Shown: positions 17,589 through 28,354, counted from the first letter of the stretch. The stretch: DNA of 64,000 nt from Pseudomonas gingeri (GCF_013385635.1 NZ_JACAPR010000010.1:248001-312000), one strand, 5' to 3'. Made by a program: numbers and translations. Notes: generated from the sequence alone by a model not told the origin.

Positions 17589-19433
17589 TTATTGCTCCGC
17601 GCTTGTGCTGTTGGTTTTTTCCAGCGATACCGCCGGCTTGGCGTCCGGCTTGATCCACCAGGTGGACGTGCCGACGTCATAGCTCGGCGAGACTTTCGGG
17701 TGGCCGATATGGTCCCAGTAGGCAACGCGCCAGGTCTTGATGTGCCAGTTCGGGATCACGTAGTAACCCCACTGCAGCACACGGTCCAGTGCCCTCGCGT
17801 GGTCCACCAGGCTCTGCCGGGAGTCGGCGTTGATCAGTTGTTCCACCAGGGTGTCCACGGCCGGGTCCTTGAGGCCCATGGTATTGCGGCTGCCGGGCTT
17901 GTCGGCGCTGGCGGACATCCAGAACTCACGCTGCTCGTTACCCGGCGAGCTGGACTGCGGGAAGCTGCCGACGACCATGTCGAAATCCCGCGAACGCAGG
18001 CGGTTGATGTACTGGGAGACGTCGACCCGGCGAATCACCAGGTCGATGCCCAGGTCGGCGAGGTTGCGCTTGAACGGCAGCAGCACCCGCTCGAACTCGG
18101 TCTGGGCCAGCAGGAACTCGATGCTCACCGGCTTGCCGTTGGTGTCGACCATCTTGTCGTCGACGATATGCCAGCCGGCTTCCAGCAGCAGTTGGTAGGC
18201 ACGGCGTTGCTGGTTGCGGATCATCCCGCTGCCGTCACACAGCGGTGGCTGGAAGGCCTCGTCGAACACCTGCCCGGGGACCTTGCCGCGCAAGGGCTCG
18301 AGAATCGCCAGTTGGGCTTTGTCCGGCAGGCCCGTGGCGGCCATCTCCGAGTTCTCGAAGTAACTGCGGGTGCGGGTGTAGGCGCCGTTGAACAGCTGCT
18401 TGTTGCTCCACTCGAAGTCGAACAGCAGGCTCAGTGCGTGGCGCACGCGGACATCCTGGAACATCGGTTTGCGCAGGTTGTAGACAAAACCCTGCATGCC
18501 GGTCGGGTTGCCGTTGGGAATCTGTTCCTTGATCAGGCGCCCCTGGGCCACGGCCGGCGTGTTGTAGGCATTGGCCCAGTTTTTCGCGCTCATCTCCAGC
18601 CAGTAGTCGAACTGCCCGGCCTTCAAGGCTTCGAGGGCGACGCTGTTGTCGCGGTAGTAGTCAGTGGTCATCACATCGAAGTTGTAGAACCCGCGATTGA
18701 TCGGCAGGTCCTTGGCCCAGTAGTCCTTCACCCGTTCATAACGTATCGAGCGTCCGGCCTTGACTTCGGCCACCTTGTACGGGCCGCTGCCGAGGGGGAA
18801 CTCCAGGTTGCCCTTGGTGAAATCACGGGTGGCCCACCAATGCTTGGGCAGTACCGGCAGTTGGCCAAGGATCAGCGGCAGCTCGCGGTTGTTGGTGTGC
18901 TTGAACTTGAACAGCACCCGCAGCGGATCTTCCGCGATCGCCTCGTCGACATCGGCGTAGTAGGCGCGGTAGAGCGGGGCGCCATCCTTGATCAGGGTCT
19001 GGAAACTGAACACCACGTCGTCGGCGCGCATCGGATGGCCGTCATGGAAGCGGGCCTCGGGGCGCAGGTAGAAGCGTACCCAACTGTTGTCCGGGGCCTT
19101 TTCGATCTTTCCGGCGACCAGCCCGTACTCGGTGAAGGGTTCGTCCATACCCTGGCGGGCCAGGGTGTCGTAGATCAGGCCGATATCGTCAGCGGGTACG
19201 CCCTTGCTGATAAAGGGATTGAGGCTGTCGAACCCCCCTGAGGCCGATTGGCGGAAGGTGCCGCCCTTGGGCGCATCCGGATTGACGAAATCGACATGCC
19301 TGAAGTCGGCGGGGTATTTCGGCGGCTCGTCATAGAGCGTCAGGGCGTGTTGCGGGGCGGCGCTGGCGAAACCGACCATCCCGGTCAGCAACAGGCCGCT
19401 GGCGGACAGCAGCAGGGCACGCAAAGGCATCAT
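17589..19433 (-). CDS. nppA2: Periplasmic peptide-binding protein, second copy (NppA2/YejA-type)
   Basis: Extracellular solute-binding protein family 5; delivers peptides to NppBC. The 614-residue precursor has a signal peptide ([22 protein letters not shown], cut after ASA). The mature part has the YejA-like motifs [19 protein letters not shown] and FDSLNPF. The start ATGATG overlaps the nppA1 stop codon (ATGA), so it is coupled to its paralogue. The two binding proteins are clearly homologous but diverged, so they probably differ in ligand range. Confidence 0.88.
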   Translation of the reverse strand: MMPLRALLLSASGLLLTGMVGFASAAPQHALTLYDEPPKYPADFRHVDFVNPDAPKGGTFRQSASGGFDSLNPFISKGVPADDIGLIYDTLARQGMDEPFTEYGLVAGKIEKAPDNSWVRFYLRPEARFHDGHPMRADDVVFSFQTLIKDGAPLYRAYYADVDEAIAEDPLRVLFKFKHTNNRELPLILGQLPVLPKHWWATRDFTKGNLEFPLGSGPYKVAEVKAGRSIRYERVKDYWAKDLPINRGFYNFDVMTTDYYRDNSVALEALKAGQFDYWLEMSAKNWANAYNTPAVAQGRLIKEQIPNGNPTGMQGFVYNLRKPMFQDVRVRHALSLLFDFEWSNKQLFNGAYTRTRSYFENSEMAATGLPDKAQLAILEPLRGKVPGQVFDEAFQPPLCDGSGMIRNQQRRAYQLLLEAGWHIVDDKMVDTNGKPVSIEFLLAQTEFERVLLPFKRNLADLGIDLVIRRVDVSQYINRLRSRDFDMVVGSFPQSSSPGNEQREFWMSASADKPGSRNTMGLKDPAVDTLVEQLINADSRQSLVDHARALDRVLQWGYYVIPNWHIKTWRVAYWDHIGHPKVSPSYDVGTSTWWIKPDAKPAVSLEKTNSTSAEQ

Positions 19434-21259
19434 TGGGCTTTCTCCGAAGCTTTCATCCACCAGGCGCTCAGGCCCAGGGTGTACGGCGGCGTGGTGACGA
19501 AGGCGAACCGGTTGCGGTAGGCCAGGCGATGATAGTTGAGGTACCAGTTGGGAATCATGTAGTGCTGCCACAGCAGTACCCGGTCAAGGGCGCGCCCCGC
19601 GGCCAGTTGTTCGTCCCGCGAGCGGGCCGCCAGCAGGGCTTCGAGCAGGTGGTCGACCACCGGATTGGCGACGCCCGCATAATTCTTGCTGCCCTTGATG
19701 GCGGCCTGGCTGGAGTGAAAGTACTGCCATTGTTCAAGGCCCGGGCTGAGGGTCTGGTCGAGGGTCATCAGGATCATGTCGAAATCGAACTGATCGAGAC
19801 GCTGTTTGTACTGGGCACGATCCACTGTTCTCAGGTGGGCGTCTACACCAATACTGGCGAGGTTTTCGACATAAGGTTGCAGGATCCGCTCCAGGTTCGG
19901 ATTGACCAGCAGGATCTCGAAACGCAGGGGTTGCCCGGCGCTGTTCAGCAGGCGCTGGCCGTCGAGTTTCCAGCCGGCCTCCTTGAGCAGGGCCAGGGCC
20001 TGGCGCAGGGACTCGCGGGGGATACCACGACCGTCGGTCCGGGGCAGGCTGAATGGCTGGCTGAACAGGCCCGCGGGCAGTTGGTCGCGGTATGGCGAGA
20101 GCAACAGCCATTCCTGTCCGACCGGCAGCCCGTCGGCGGAAAATTCACTGTTGGGGTAGTAGCTCATGGCGCGTTGATAGGCGCCGCTGAACAGGGTCCT
20201 GTTGGTCCATTCGAAGTCGAACATCAGCCCCATGGCTTCGCGCACCTTGTCCACGGCAAAGGTGCTGCGGCGGCTGTTCATGAACAGACCCTGGGTCTGG
20301 GTCGGGATCTGGTGGGCAATCTGGGCCTTGATCACCTCGCCGCGGGTGACCGCGGGAAAGTTGTAGCCAGTGTTCCAGTTCTTCGCCTGGTGTTCGATGT
20401 AGATATCGAATTCCCCGGCCTTGAAGGCTTCGAAGGCGACATCGCTGTCACGATAGAACTCGACTTCGACGCGGTCGAAGTTGTACTTGCCGCGATTGAC
20501 CGGCAGGTTCTCGCCCCACCAGTTCTTCACTCGTTCGAACACCAACTGCCGACCGGGCTGGACCCGGGTGATGCGGTAGGGACCGCTGCCCAGCGGTGGC
20601 TCGAAGGTCGTCGCCTTGAAGTCGCGGCCCTGCCAGTAGTGCTGCGGCAGCACCGGCAGTTCACCGAGGCGCAGGATCAACAACGGGTTGCCCGAGCGTT
20701 TGAAGACAAAACGGATCCGCTGCGGACCGAGCACATCGACCCGTGCAACCTCCTGCAGGTTGGTCCTGTATTGGGGATGACCTTCCTTGAGCAGCAGGCG
20801 GTAGGAAAAGGCCACGTCATAGGCCGTGATCGGCGTGCCATCGTGAAAGCGTGCTTCGGGGCGCAGATTGAACACCACCCAGCTGCGATCTTCGCTGTAC
20901 TCCACCGATTGTGCGATCAGGCCGTAGCTGGAGGTCGGTTCGTCGCCGGAGGGGGCGTACTGCCCGGTGCCGACCATCAGGGTTTCGTTCAGCTCGTTGA
21001 CGCCGTATTGCAGGAAGTTCGCGGTCGAGACCGGGCTGCTGCCCTTGAAGGTATAGGGGTTGAGTGTGTCGAAGGTGCCGAAGGCCATGACCCGCAGGGT
21101 GCCGCCCTTGGGCGCGTCGGCATTGACCCAATCGAAATGGGTGAACCTGGCGGGGTACTTGAGCGTGCCGAACTGCGCATAACCGTGGCTTTCGCTGATC
21201 GTCGCGCTTGCGGGAGAGCTCAAGGCCAGGCTGATGAAGAGCAGGAGGAGGGGACGCAT
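19430..21259 (-). CDS. nppA1: Periplasmic peptide-binding protein, first copy (NppA1/YejA-type)
   Basis: First gene of the operon. The 609-residue precursor starts at 21259 with a clear signal peptide (MRPLLLLFISLALSSPASA). It carries the same family-5 motifs as the next gene (YPARFTHFDWVNADAPKGG, FDTLNPYTFKG). A longer frame to 21370 is possible but would bury the signal peptide. The operon promoter should lie in 21260-21379, just before a REP pair. The role is delivery of peptides or peptidyl nucleosides to the NppBCD transporter, inferred from the P. aeruginosa homologues. Confidence 0.88.
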   Translation of the reverse strand: MRPLLLLFISLALSSPASATISESHGYAQFGTLKYPARFTHFDWVNADAPKGGTLRVMAFGTFDTLNPYTFKGSSPVSTANFLQYGVNELNETLMVGTGQYAPSGDEPTSSYGLIAQSVEYSEDRSWVVFNLRPEARFHDGTPITAYDVAFSYRLLLKEGHPQYRTNLQEVARVDVLGPQRIRFVFKRSGNPLLILRLGELPVLPQHYWQGRDFKATTFEPPLGSGPYRITRVQPGRQLVFERVKNWWGENLPVNRGKYNFDRVEVEFYRDSDVAFEAFKAGEFDIYIEHQAKNWNTGYNFPAVTRGEVIKAQIAHQIPTQTQGLFMNSRRSTFAVDKVREAMGLMFDFEWTNRTLFSGAYQRAMSYYPNSEFSADGLPVGQEWLLLSPYRDQLPAGLFSQPFSLPRTDGRGIPRESLRQALALLKEAGWKLDGQRLLNSAGQPLRFEILLVNPNLERILQPYVENLASIGVDAHLRTVDRAQYKQRLDQFDFDMILMTLDQTLSPGLEQWQYFHSSQAAIKGSKNYAGVANPVVDHLLEALLAARSRDEQLAAGRALDRVLLWQHYMIPNWYLNYHRLAYRNRFAFVTTPPYTLGLSAWWMKASEKAQ

Positions 21260-21379
21260 CAAGTCAGAGATCCGATCCAGGCGGCTTGGGCTATGTGGAT
21301 CGTACCTTAACAGCTTGTATCGACAGGAAAAAGGCACGACGCCATGTGCTAATCGCCTGTTGGCTGCCACATAGACGCC

Positions 21380-21477
21380 CTGTAGGAGCCGGCTTGCCGG
21401 CGATAGCGATCATATTGCCGAGAAGATCTTCCCGGATGGCCGCCCGTGGCGGTTCGCCGGCAAGCCGGCTCCTACAG
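21380..21477. repeat. Inverted REP pair (REPIN)
   Basis: CTGTAGGAGCCGGCTTGCCG at 21380-21399 is repeated in inverted orientation ending at 21477, with about 55 bases between. This is the common Pseudomonas REP doublet. It lies between the npp promoter region and mltD. Confidence 0.85.
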
Positions 21478-21479
21478 TT

Positions 21480-21537
21480 GATCGTTCCCACGCTCTGCGT
21501 GGGAACGCTTCTCTGGACGCTCCCGCGTCTGCTGTTG
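21480..21537. repeat. GTTCCCACGC-type palindromic repeat
   Basis: GATCGTTCCCACGCTCTGCG followed by TGGGAACG, then GGACGC...GCGTC. It belongs to the same family as elements at 56120-56199 and 61164-61229 and differs from the REP sequences. Confidence 0.7.
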
Positions 21538-21550
21538 ACCATGACGTGGC

Positions 21551-22954
21551 TCAGCGCGGCTGCGAAACCGTCAGGATCTGTCCTGGTTTCAAGGCCTGGC
21601 CAGTACGCGGGTTGAGGCGCTTGAGGTGCGACATCTCGACATTGAAGCGCTTGGCAACAATGTACAGCGAGTCGCCTTTCTGCACTTTGTAGGTCGTGGG
21701 CTTCTGGCTGGCCGGAGCCCGGACATTGTCCTGCATCACCAGGGTCTGGCCGATCTTCAGCTTCTGGCCGGACAGCTTGTTCCAGTGCTGCAGATCCTTG
21801 ACGTCAACCTTGTTGGTCTTGGCGATCGACGACACGCTGTCGCCGTTCTTGACCTTGTAGCGACGGTTCAGGCGGACCGGGCCATTGCTGGCGACGTTAT
21901 CGAATACCGGCTTTTTCGGCCGCAGGCTGATCAGTTCATCGGGCTTGAGGTTCGACAGGCTGGCGGTCAGCAATTGTGCCTTGGAACTCGGTACCAGCAG
22001 GTGTTGCGGACCGTCGAGGGTCGCCTTCTGCTTGTAGGCGGGGTTCAGCTGGATCATCTCGTCTTCGTCGATCTCGGCCAGGGCCGCGACACGGGAAAGG
22101 TCCATCGGCTGATTGACTTCGACCGTAGCGAAATACGGTTCGTTGGCGATCGGGTTGAGGTTCACGCCATAGGCTTCGGGGGCCATGACCACCTGGGACA
22201 GGGCCAGCAGCTTGGGCACGTAGTCACGGGTTTCCTGGGGCAGCGGCAAGTTCCAGTAGTCGGTGGGCAGGCCGAGCTTTTCGTTGCGCTCGATGGCCCG
22301 ACTGACGGTGCCTTCGCCGGCATTGTAGGCCGCCAGGGCCAGCAGCCAGTCACCGTTGAACATGTCGTGCAGGCGGGTCAGGTAGTTCATCGCCGCGATG
22401 GTCGAAGCGGTGATGTCGCGGCGACCGTCGTAGAAACGATCCTGGCGCAGGTTGAAATAGCGCCCGGTGGACGGGATGAACTGCCACAGGCCGACCGCAT
22501 CGGCGCGTGAGTAGGCCATCGGGTTGTAGGCGCTTTCGATAACCGGCAACAGCGCCAGTTCCAGCGGCATATTGCGTTCTTCGAGGCGCTCGACGATGTA
22601 GTGGATGTAGAGGGTGCCGCGCTCGCTGGCATTTTCCAGGAACGACGGGTTACTGGCGAACCACAGGCGCTGCTGCTCGATACGCGGGTTCACCCCCAGG
22701 CCGTCCTGCAGCTTGAAACCCTGGCGCATGCGCTCCCATACATCCTGGGGAGGCGTCGGGTTGGCTTTCTCGCCGAGCCAGATGGGTTTCTGCTTGATCC
22801 GGGTGCTGAGGTTAGGGGCCGGTTCGGTGCTGTTATCCGCTGGGTGATGAAAGCCTTGGCAGCCCGCCAGGGTGGCGGACACAGCCACGGCGATAGCTTG
22901 AGCCAATCGCGTCAATGCGTCTTTATTGATGGGTTTTCGGTTAGATGACGACAT
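21551..22954 (-). CDS. mltD: Membrane-bound lytic murein transglycosylase D
   Basis: Outer-membrane lipoprotein that cleaves peptidoglycan to 1,6-anhydro products. The start at 22954 (MSSSNRKPIN) gives 467 residues with a lipobox ATLAGC; Cys32 would be lipidated. The SLT domain has catalytic Glu140 in LPVIESAYNP, then GLWQFIPSTGR. Two clear LysM peptidoglycan-binding repeats are present (YKVKNGDSVSSIAK and YKVQKGDSLYIVAK), plus a degenerate one near residue 270. It is divergent in function from, but syntenic with, gloB as in P. aeruginosa PA1812-PA1813. Confidence 0.95.
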   Translation of the reverse strand: MSSSNRKPINKDALTRLAQAIAVAVSATLAGCQGFHHPADNSTEPAPNLSTRIKQKPIWLGEKANPTPPQDVWERMRQGFKLQDGLGVNPRIEQQRLWFASNPSFLENASERGTLYIHYIVERLEERNMPLELALLPVIESAYNPMAYSRADAVGLWQFIPSTGRYFNLRQDRFYDGRRDITASTIAAMNYLTRLHDMFNGDWLLALAAYNAGEGTVSRAIERNEKLGLPTDYWNLPLPQETRDYVPKLLALSQVVMAPEAYGVNLNPIANEPYFATVEVNQPMDLSRVAALAEIDEDEMIQLNPAYKQKATLDGPQHLLVPSSKAQLLTASLSNLKPDELISLRPKKPVFDNVASNGPVRLNRRYKVKNGDSVSSIAKTNKVDVKDLQHWNKLSGQKLKIGQTLVMQDNVRAPASQKPTTYKVQKGDSLYIVAKRFNVEMSHLKRLNPRTGQALKPGQILTVSQPR

Positions 22955-23053
22955 TGGCTGGAAGGTAGTTCCGGGCAAAAATGTCGGGGGATTCTAGAAA
23001 GCGCTCAGGGTGCGGTCAACCATTCAGAATTTTTGTGCCAACCGCCCCACGGA

Positions 23054-23833
23054 TTAGAACTTATCTTTCCAGCCTCGCAGGGCAGCAAACACCTCGCTCG
23101 GCGACTGATTATCGAGGCCATTCCGTTCGTCTGCTTTTTCTTTAACAGATGTTTCCCCGACCCGCAGGAACGGGTTAGTCAGCCGTTCCAGGGCAATGTT
23201 CGAGGGCAGGCTGATCCGCCCGTCCGTCCGCCACTGGCTGACTTGTGCCGCCCGTGCGGCGATGTCCGGGTTGTGCGGCTCGACGGCCTGGGCAAAGCGC
23301 AGGTTGCTCAGGGTGTATTCGTGGGTGCAGTAGACGGCGGTGCTGGCTGGCAGTGCCGCCAGTCGGCTGAGGGAGGCATGCATCTGGCCGGGTGTACCCT
23401 CGAACAGTCGACCGCAGCCGGCGGCGAACAGGGTGTCGCCGCAGAACAACAACGGTGTTTCGGCAGTCTCATGATAGAAGGCGATATGCCCGAGGGTATG
23501 GCCGGGCACGGCGAACACCTGGAATTCCAGGCCGAGCACATTGACCAGGTCGTTGTCGTGCAGTGCGACGTCGCGGCCCGGGATGTTCTCGGCGGCGGGA
23601 CCGAGCACGCGGGCACCGGTCGTCTGCTTCAGATGTTCGACACCGCCAACGTGATCATGGTGGTGATGGGTGACCAGGATATCCTCCAGTCGCCAGCCCG
23701 GGTGCTGTTCCAGCCAGGCCAGCACCGGCGCCGCGTCGCCCGGATCGACCACCGCGCAACGCTGCCGGGCGTTGTCCTGCAGCAGCCAGATATAGTTGTC
23801 GGTGAAGGCGGGCAGTGCATCGATCTGTATCAT
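23054..23833 (-). CDS. gloB: Hydroxyacylglutathione hydrolase (glyoxalase II)
   Basis: Hydrolyses S-lactoylglutathione to D-lactate and glutathione, the second step of methylglyoxal detoxification in the cytosol. The 259-residue protein begins [18 protein letters not shown]. It has the metallo-beta-lactamase metal motif THHHHDH at residues 55-61 and later metal ligands in [15 protein letters not shown] and LFCGDTLF. An in-frame extension to 24352 runs antisense through the methyltransferase gene and is rejected. The gene is divergent from the methyltransferase, with 75 bases between. Confidence 0.95.
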   Translation of the reverse strand: MIQIDALPAFTDNYIWLLQDNARQRCAVVDPGDAAPVLAWLEQHPGWRLEDILVTHHHHDHVGGVEHLKQTTGARVLGPAAENIPGRDVALHDNDLVNVLGLEFQVFAVPGHTLGHIAFYHETAETPLLFCGDTLFAAGCGRLFEGTPGQMHASLSRLAALPASTAVYCTHEYTLSNLRFAQAVEPHNPDIAARAAQVSQWRTDGRISLPSNIALERLTNPFLRVGETSVKEKADERNGLDNQSPSEVFAALRGWKDKF

Positions 23834-23908
23834 GTTGGAAGTCGCCAAGCGGAAAACAATGGCGCATCTTAGAGCCTGGGAAGGACTCATGGCGAGTTGG
23901 AGCAAGCA

Positions 23909-24667
23909 ATGACCGATAAAGCGTTCGCTCAGGCTGATCCTGACTGGCTGGCACTGATCAGCGCGGCCCGTGACTGGCTGTCCGGCCCGTTGGGGCAACT
24001 GCTGCTCGATGAAGAGCGGCGCGTGCTCGAGGATGAACTCGGGCGCTATTTCGGCGGCTACCTGGTGCACTACGGCCCGTCCGCCGAAACCCCGCCGCAA
24101 GCGCAGCAGGTCCGGCGCAATGTGCGTCTCGGTGCGCCGCTGCCGGGGGTGGAGATCGTCTGTGAAGAGCAGGCCTGGCCGTTGAGCGAACACGCGGCCG
24201 ATGTCGTGGTGCTGCAACACGGCCTGGACTTCTGCCTGTCGCCCCACGGCCTGCTGCGTGAAGCGGCGGCCAGCGTGCGCCCCGGCGGGCACCTGTTGAT
24301 CATCGGGATCAATCCCTGGAGTACCTGGGGCTTGCGGCACGTGTTCGCCCACGATGCGCTGCGCCAGGCCCGTTGCATTTCACCGTCACGGGTCGCCGAC
24401 TGGCTCAACCTGCTGGGCTTTGCGCTGGAGAAACGCCGCTTCGGATGCTATCGTCCGCCGCTGGCTTCACCGGCCTGGCAAGCACGGCTGGCGGGCTGGG
24501 AACGGGTTGCCGGCGGCTGGCAGTTGTCGGGCGGTGGCTTCTATCTGTTGGTGGCGCGCAAGATCGTGGTCGGCCTGCGGCCCGTGCGCCAGGTGCGGCG
24601 CGAACCGGTCGGCAAGTTGGTGCCGTTGCCCATGGCCAAGGTCAACCGCCGCCACAGCGAACCCTAG
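23909..24667 (+). CDS. Class I SAM-dependent methyltransferase
   Basis: A 252-residue protein starting [16 protein letters not shown] at 23909. The central part shows the methyltransferase type-11 pattern: [15 protein letters not shown], then [40 protein letters not shown], which fits motifs II to IV of a Rossmann methyltransferase. The usual glycine-rich motif I is weak, so the fold is inferred from the later motifs. It matches the position of P. aeruginosa PA1814, between gloB and rnhA. The substrate is unknown. Confidence 0.8.
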   Translation: MTDKAFAQADPDWLALISAARDWLSGPLGQLLLDEERRVLEDELGRYFGGYLVHYGPSAETPPQAQQVRRNVRLGAPLPGVEIVCEEQAWPLSEHAADVVVLQHGLDFCLSPHGLLREAAASVRPGGHLLIIGINPWSTWGLRHVFAHDALRQARCISPSRVADWLNLLGFALEKRRFGCYRPPLASPAWQARLAGWERVAGGWQLSGGGFYLLVARKIVVGLRPVRQVRREPVGKLVPLPMAKVNRRHSEP

Positions 24668-24764
24668 CGAGATAATGTTTTTTCCAGGGACCGGGTCCTC
24701 CGGTCCGGGCGTCGTCGGCCAGTTGCCGGCGGGCCACAGGGCAATTTTCGATGGAAAGGTTGTA

Positions 24765-25217
24765 ATGAGCGATAGCGTTGAACTCTTCACTGATGGTGCC
24801 TGCAAGGGCAATCCCGGCCCTGGTGGCTGGGGCGCACTGCTGGTCTGCAAGGGTGTCGAGAAAGAACTCTGGGGCGGCGAGCTCAACACCACCAACAACC
24901 GTATGGAGCTGCTGGGCGCGATCCGTGGCCTGGAAGAGCTCAAGCGGCCTTGCGAGGTGCTGTTGGTGACCGACTCCCAGTACGTGATGAAAGGCATCAC
25001 CGAGTGGATGGTCAACTGGAAGAAGCGCGGCTGGAAGACCGCGGCCAAGGAGCCGGTAAAAAATGCCGACCTGTGGCAATTGCTCGACGAGCAGGTCAAC
25101 CGTCACACCGTGAAGTGGAAATGGGTGCGCGGGCATATCGGCCATCATGGCAACGAGCGCGCCGACCAGTTGGCCAATCGCGGCGTGGATGAAGTGCGAG
25201 GAATCAAACATGCGTAG
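24765..25217 (+). CDS. rnhA: Ribonuclease HI
   Basis: Cuts the RNA strand of RNA-DNA hybrids. The 150-residue protein keeps all E. coli active-site positions: Asp10, Glu48, Asp70, His124 and Asp134. It starts [20 protein letters not shown] at 24765 with a GGAAAGG ribosome site. An in-frame frame running back to 24354 overlaps the methyltransferase and is not the real start. The stop lies inside dnaQ (8-base overlap), so the two replication genes are coupled. Confidence 0.97.
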   Translation: MSDSVELFTDGACKGNPGPGGWGALLVCKGVEKELWGGELNTTNNRMELLGAIRGLEELKRPCEVLLVTDSQYVMKGITEWMVNWKKRGWKTAAKEPVKNADLWQLLDEQVNRHTVKWKWVRGHIGHHGNERADQLANRGVDEVRGIKHA

Positions 25218-25965
25218 TGTGGTACTCGATACCGAAACCACCGGTATGCCGGTCACCGACGGTCACCGGATCATCGAGATCGGTTGCGTCGAACTGATGG
25301 GCCGCCGCCTCACGGGCCGGCATTTCCACGTCTACCTGCAACCGGACCGTGAAAGCGACGAGGGCGCGATCGGCGTCCACGGCATCACCGACCAGTTCCT
25401 GGTGGGCAAGCCACGCTTCGGCGAAGTGGCCGATGAATTTTTCGAATTCATCAAGGGCGCGCAGTTGATCATCCACAACGCGGCGTTCGACGTTGGCTTC
25501 ATCAACAACGAATTCGCCTTGCTGGGGCAGCACGACCGTGCCGACATCAGCCAGCACTGCGGCATCCTCGATACCCTGATGATGGCGCGGGAGCGGCACC
25601 CAGGGCAGCGCAACAACCTCGATGCCCTGTGCAAGCGTTACGGCGTCGACAACTCCGGCCGGGAACTGCACGGCGCCTTGCTCGACTCGGAGATTCTCGC
25701 CGACGTCTACCTGACCATGACCGGTGGCCAGACCAGCCTGTCCCTGGCCGGCAACGCCACCGACGGCAATGGTTCCGGCGAAGGTTCGGGCAACCAGGCC
25801 ACCGAGATCCGCCGCCTGCCGGCGGACCGCGCGCCAAGCCGGATCATCCGTGCCAGCGAGAGCGAACTGGCCGAACACCTGGCCCGTCTGGAAGTCATTG
25901 CCAAGTCCGCCGGAGCACCCGCGCTCTGGACACAACTGGCGGAAGCCGAATCGCAGTTGCACTAG
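25210..25965 (+). CDS. dnaQ: DNA polymerase III epsilon subunit (proofreading exonuclease)
   Basis: 3'-5' exonuclease of the replicative polymerase. The 251-residue protein begins [18 protein letters not shown], with Exo I residues Asp7 and Glu9, Exo II in [16 protein letters not shown], and Exo III in [16 protein letters not shown] clamp-binding motif QTSLSLA follows the catalytic domain, before the polymerase-binding tail. The start overlaps rnhA by 8 bases. Length matches the Pseudomonas family. Confidence 0.97.
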   Translation: MRSVVLDTETTGMPVTDGHRIIEIGCVELMGRRLTGRHFHVYLQPDRESDEGAIGVHGITDQFLVGKPRFGEVADEFFEFIKGAQLIIHNAAFDVGFINNEFALLGQHDRADISQHCGILDTLMMARERHPGQRNNLDALCKRYGVDNSGRELHGALLDSEILADVYLTMTGGQTSLSLAGNATDGNGSGEGSGNQATEIRRLPADRAPSRIIRASESELAEHLARLEVIAKSAGAPALWTQLAEAESQLH

Positions 25966-26046
25966 TGGTTTTTCCACGGGCTTTTGTTACAAGAGATCTC
26001 GCTTCGGTTCACATGTAGGGCAAACAGCTTCTACCCTGAAGGAATG

Positions 26047-26064
26047 GGCGGACAACGTTCCGCC
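26047..26064 (+). terminator. Weak hairpin between dnaQ and ldcA
   Basis: GGCGGA at 26047-26052 pairs with TCCGCC at 26059-26064, followed by GTTTC. It may terminate dnaQ or shape the ldcA leader; the T run is short. Confidence 0.35.
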
Positions 26065-26084
26065 GTTTCAGGACTGAAAAGCCC

Positions 26085-28340
26085 ATGTACAAGGATTTGA
26101 AGTTTCCGATCCTGATCGTGCACCGCGATATCAAGGCGGACACTGTCGCCGGGGATCGGGTACGGGGAATCGCCAAGGAGCTGGAGCAGGAAGGCTTCAG
26201 CGTGTTCTGCGCCGTCGACTACGCCGAGGGCCGCCTCGTCGCCTCGACCCACCACGGCCTGGCCTGCATGCTGATTGCTGCCGAGGGTGCCGGGGAAAAT
26301 ACCCACCTGCTGCAGAACATGGTCGAGCTGATCCGCCTGGCGCGGGTCCGCGCCCCCGATCTGCCGATTTTCGCCCTCGGTGAGCAGGTCACCCTGGAAA
26401 ACGCACCGGCCGATGCCATGAGCGAGCTCAATCAACTGCGCGGCATCCTTTATCTGTTCGAGGATACCGTGCCGTTCCTGGCGCGCCAGGTGGCCCGTGC
26501 CGCGCGTAATTACCTGGATGGCCTGTTGCCGCCATTTTTCCGTGCCCTGGTGCAACACACCGCCGACTCCAACTATTCCTGGCACACGCCGGGGCATGGC
26601 GGTGGCGTGGCTTATCGCAAAAGTCCGGTAGGGCAGGCGTTCCATCAGTTCTTCGGGGAAAACACCTTGCGTTCCGACCTGTCGGTGTCGGTTCCGGAGC
26701 TGGGTTCGTTGCTGGATCACACAGGTCCGCTGGCCGAGGCCGAGGCGCGGGCGGCGCGTAATTTCGGCGCCGACCACACGTTCTTCGTGATCAACGGCAC
26801 GTCGACCGCGAACAAGATCGTCTGGCATTCGATGGTCGGACGTGACGACCTGGTGCTGGTGGATCGCAACTGCCACAAGTCCGTGTTGCACTCGATCATC
26901 ATGACTGGCGCCATCCCGCTATACCTGTGTCCGGAGCGCAACGAGCTGGGGATCATCGGCCCGATTCCCCTGAGCGAATTCAGTCGCGAGTCGATCCAGG
27001 CGAAGATCGATGCCAGCCCGCTGACTCGGGGGCGTGCGCCGAAGGTCAAGCTGGCGGTGGTCACCAACTCGACCTATGACGGCCTGTGCTACAACGCCGA
27101 ACTGATCAAGCAGAGCCTGGGCAACAGTGTCGAAGTGCTGCATTTCGACGAAGCCTGGTATGCCTATGCGGCCTTCCATGAGTTCTTTGCCGGACGCTAT
27201 GGCATGGGCACCTCGCGAACCCCGGACAGCCCGCTGGTGTTCACCACCCACTCGACCCACAAGCTGCTGGCGGCCTTCAGCCAGGCATCGATGATCCATG
27301 TGCAGGACGGCGGCGCGCGTCAGCTGGACCGCGACCGTTTCAACGAAGCCTTCATGATGCATATCTCCACCTCGCCGCAATACAGCATCATTGCCTCCCT
27401 GGACGTCGCCTCGGCGATGATGGAAGGTCCGGCGGGACGCTCGCTGTTGCAGGAAATGTTCGATGAAGCCCTGAGCTTTCGCCGGGCCCTGGCCAACCTG
27501 AGGCAGCACATTGCCGCCGACGATTGGTGGTTCAGTATCTGGCAGGCGCCGCGAGTGGAGGGCATCGACCGGGTCGAGACCGCCGACTGGCTGCTGGAAC
27601 CACAGGCAGACTGGCATGGCTTTGGTGACGTCGCCGAGGATTATGTACTGCTGGACCCGATCAAGGTCACCCTGGTGATGCCGGGCCTGACCGCCGGCGG
27701 CGCACTGAGCGAGCGCGGGATTCCGGCGGCGGTGGTCAGCAAGTTTCTCTGGGAGCGCGGCCTGGTGGTGGAGAAGACCGGCCTCTATTCGTTCCTGGTG
27801 CTGTTCTCCATGGGTATCACCAAGGGCAAATGGAGCACCCTGCTGACCGAGCTGCTGGAGTTCAAGCGTAACTACGACGCCAATGTCAGCCTGGCCAGTT
27901 GCCTGCCGTCCGTCGCGAAACAGGGCGTGCAGCGTTATCAGGGCATGGGTTTGCGCGACCTGTGTGATCAACTGCACGGTTGTTATCGCAGCAATGCCAC
28001 GGCCAGGCACCTCAAGCGCATGTACACGGTGCTGCCGGAAATCGCCATGAAACCGGCCGATGCCTATGACCGCCTGGTCCGTGGCGAGGTCGAGGCCGTG
28101 TCGATCGATGCACTGCAAGGTCGGGTCGCGGCCGTAATGCTGGTACCTTACCCGCCCGGCATCCCGTTGATCATGCCCGGTGAGCGTTTCACCGAAGCGA
28201 CCCGTTCGATCATTGACTACCTGGCCTTCGCCCGGGCCTTCGACAACGGCTTTCCCGGCTTCGTCGCGGACGTGCACGGCCTGCAACACGAAGACGACGG
28301 TCATGGCCGCTGCTATACCGTCGATTGCATCAAGGATTGA
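26085..28340 (+). CDS. ldcA: PLP-dependent lysine decarboxylase (LdcA type)
   Basis: Decarboxylates L-lysine to cadaverine, first step of the lysine decarboxylase route. The 751-residue length equals P. aeruginosa LdcA (PA1818), which also sits after rnhA-dnaQ. The N-terminal flavodoxin-like wing domain is followed by the core with SWHTPGHGGG and the PLP-lysine motif STHK, with Lys393. The C-terminal domain ends in HGLQHEDDGHGR. The arginine-type decarboxylase family is an alternative by sequence class, but synteny and length favour LdcA. A GNAT gene follows after 14 bases, probably in the same transcript. Confidence 0.88.
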   Translation: MYKDLKFPILIVHRDIKADTVAGDRVRGIAKELEQEGFSVFCAVDYAEGRLVASTHHGLACMLIAAEGAGENTHLLQNMVELIRLARVRAPDLPIFALGEQVTLENAPADAMSELNQLRGILYLFEDTVPFLARQVARAARNYLDGLLPPFFRALVQHTADSNYSWHTPGHGGGVAYRKSPVGQAFHQFFGENTLRSDLSVSVPELGSLLDHTGPLAEAEARAARNFGADHTFFVINGTSTANKIVWHSMVGRDDLVLVDRNCHKSVLHSIIMTGAIPLYLCPERNELGIIGPIPLSEFSRESIQAKIDASPLTRGRAPKVKLAVVTNSTYDGLCYNAELIKQSLGNSVEVLHFDEAWYAYAAFHEFFAGRYGMGTSRTPDSPLVFTTHSTHKLLAAFSQASMIHVQDGGARQLDRDRFNEAFMMHISTSPQYSIIASLDVASAMMEGPAGRSLLQEMFDEALSFRRALANLRQHIAADDWWFSIWQAPRVEGIDRVETADWLLEPQADWHGFGDVAEDYVLLDPIKVTLVMPGLTAGGALSERGIPAAVVSKFLWERGLVVEKTGLYSFLVLFSMGITKGKWSTLLTELLEFKRNYDANVSLASCLPSVAKQGVQRYQGMGLRDLCDQLHGCYRSNATARHLKRMYTVLPEIAMKPADAYDRLVRGEVEAVSIDALQGRVAAVMLVPYPPGIPLIMPGERFTEATRSIIDYLAFARAFDNGFPGFVADVHGLQHEDDGHGRCYTVDCIKD

Positions 28341-28354
28341 GGACAGTTCGCCCT

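Noticed and set aside
14199..22510. Several long plus-strand open frames across the npp operon and mltD
   Set aside because: They mirror the minus-strand genes, contain no recognisable domains and lack start signals.
23834..24352. An N-terminal extension of GloB
   Set aside because: The in-frame extension is antisense to the methyltransferase gene and the known GloB start ([10 protein letters not shown]) is at 23833.
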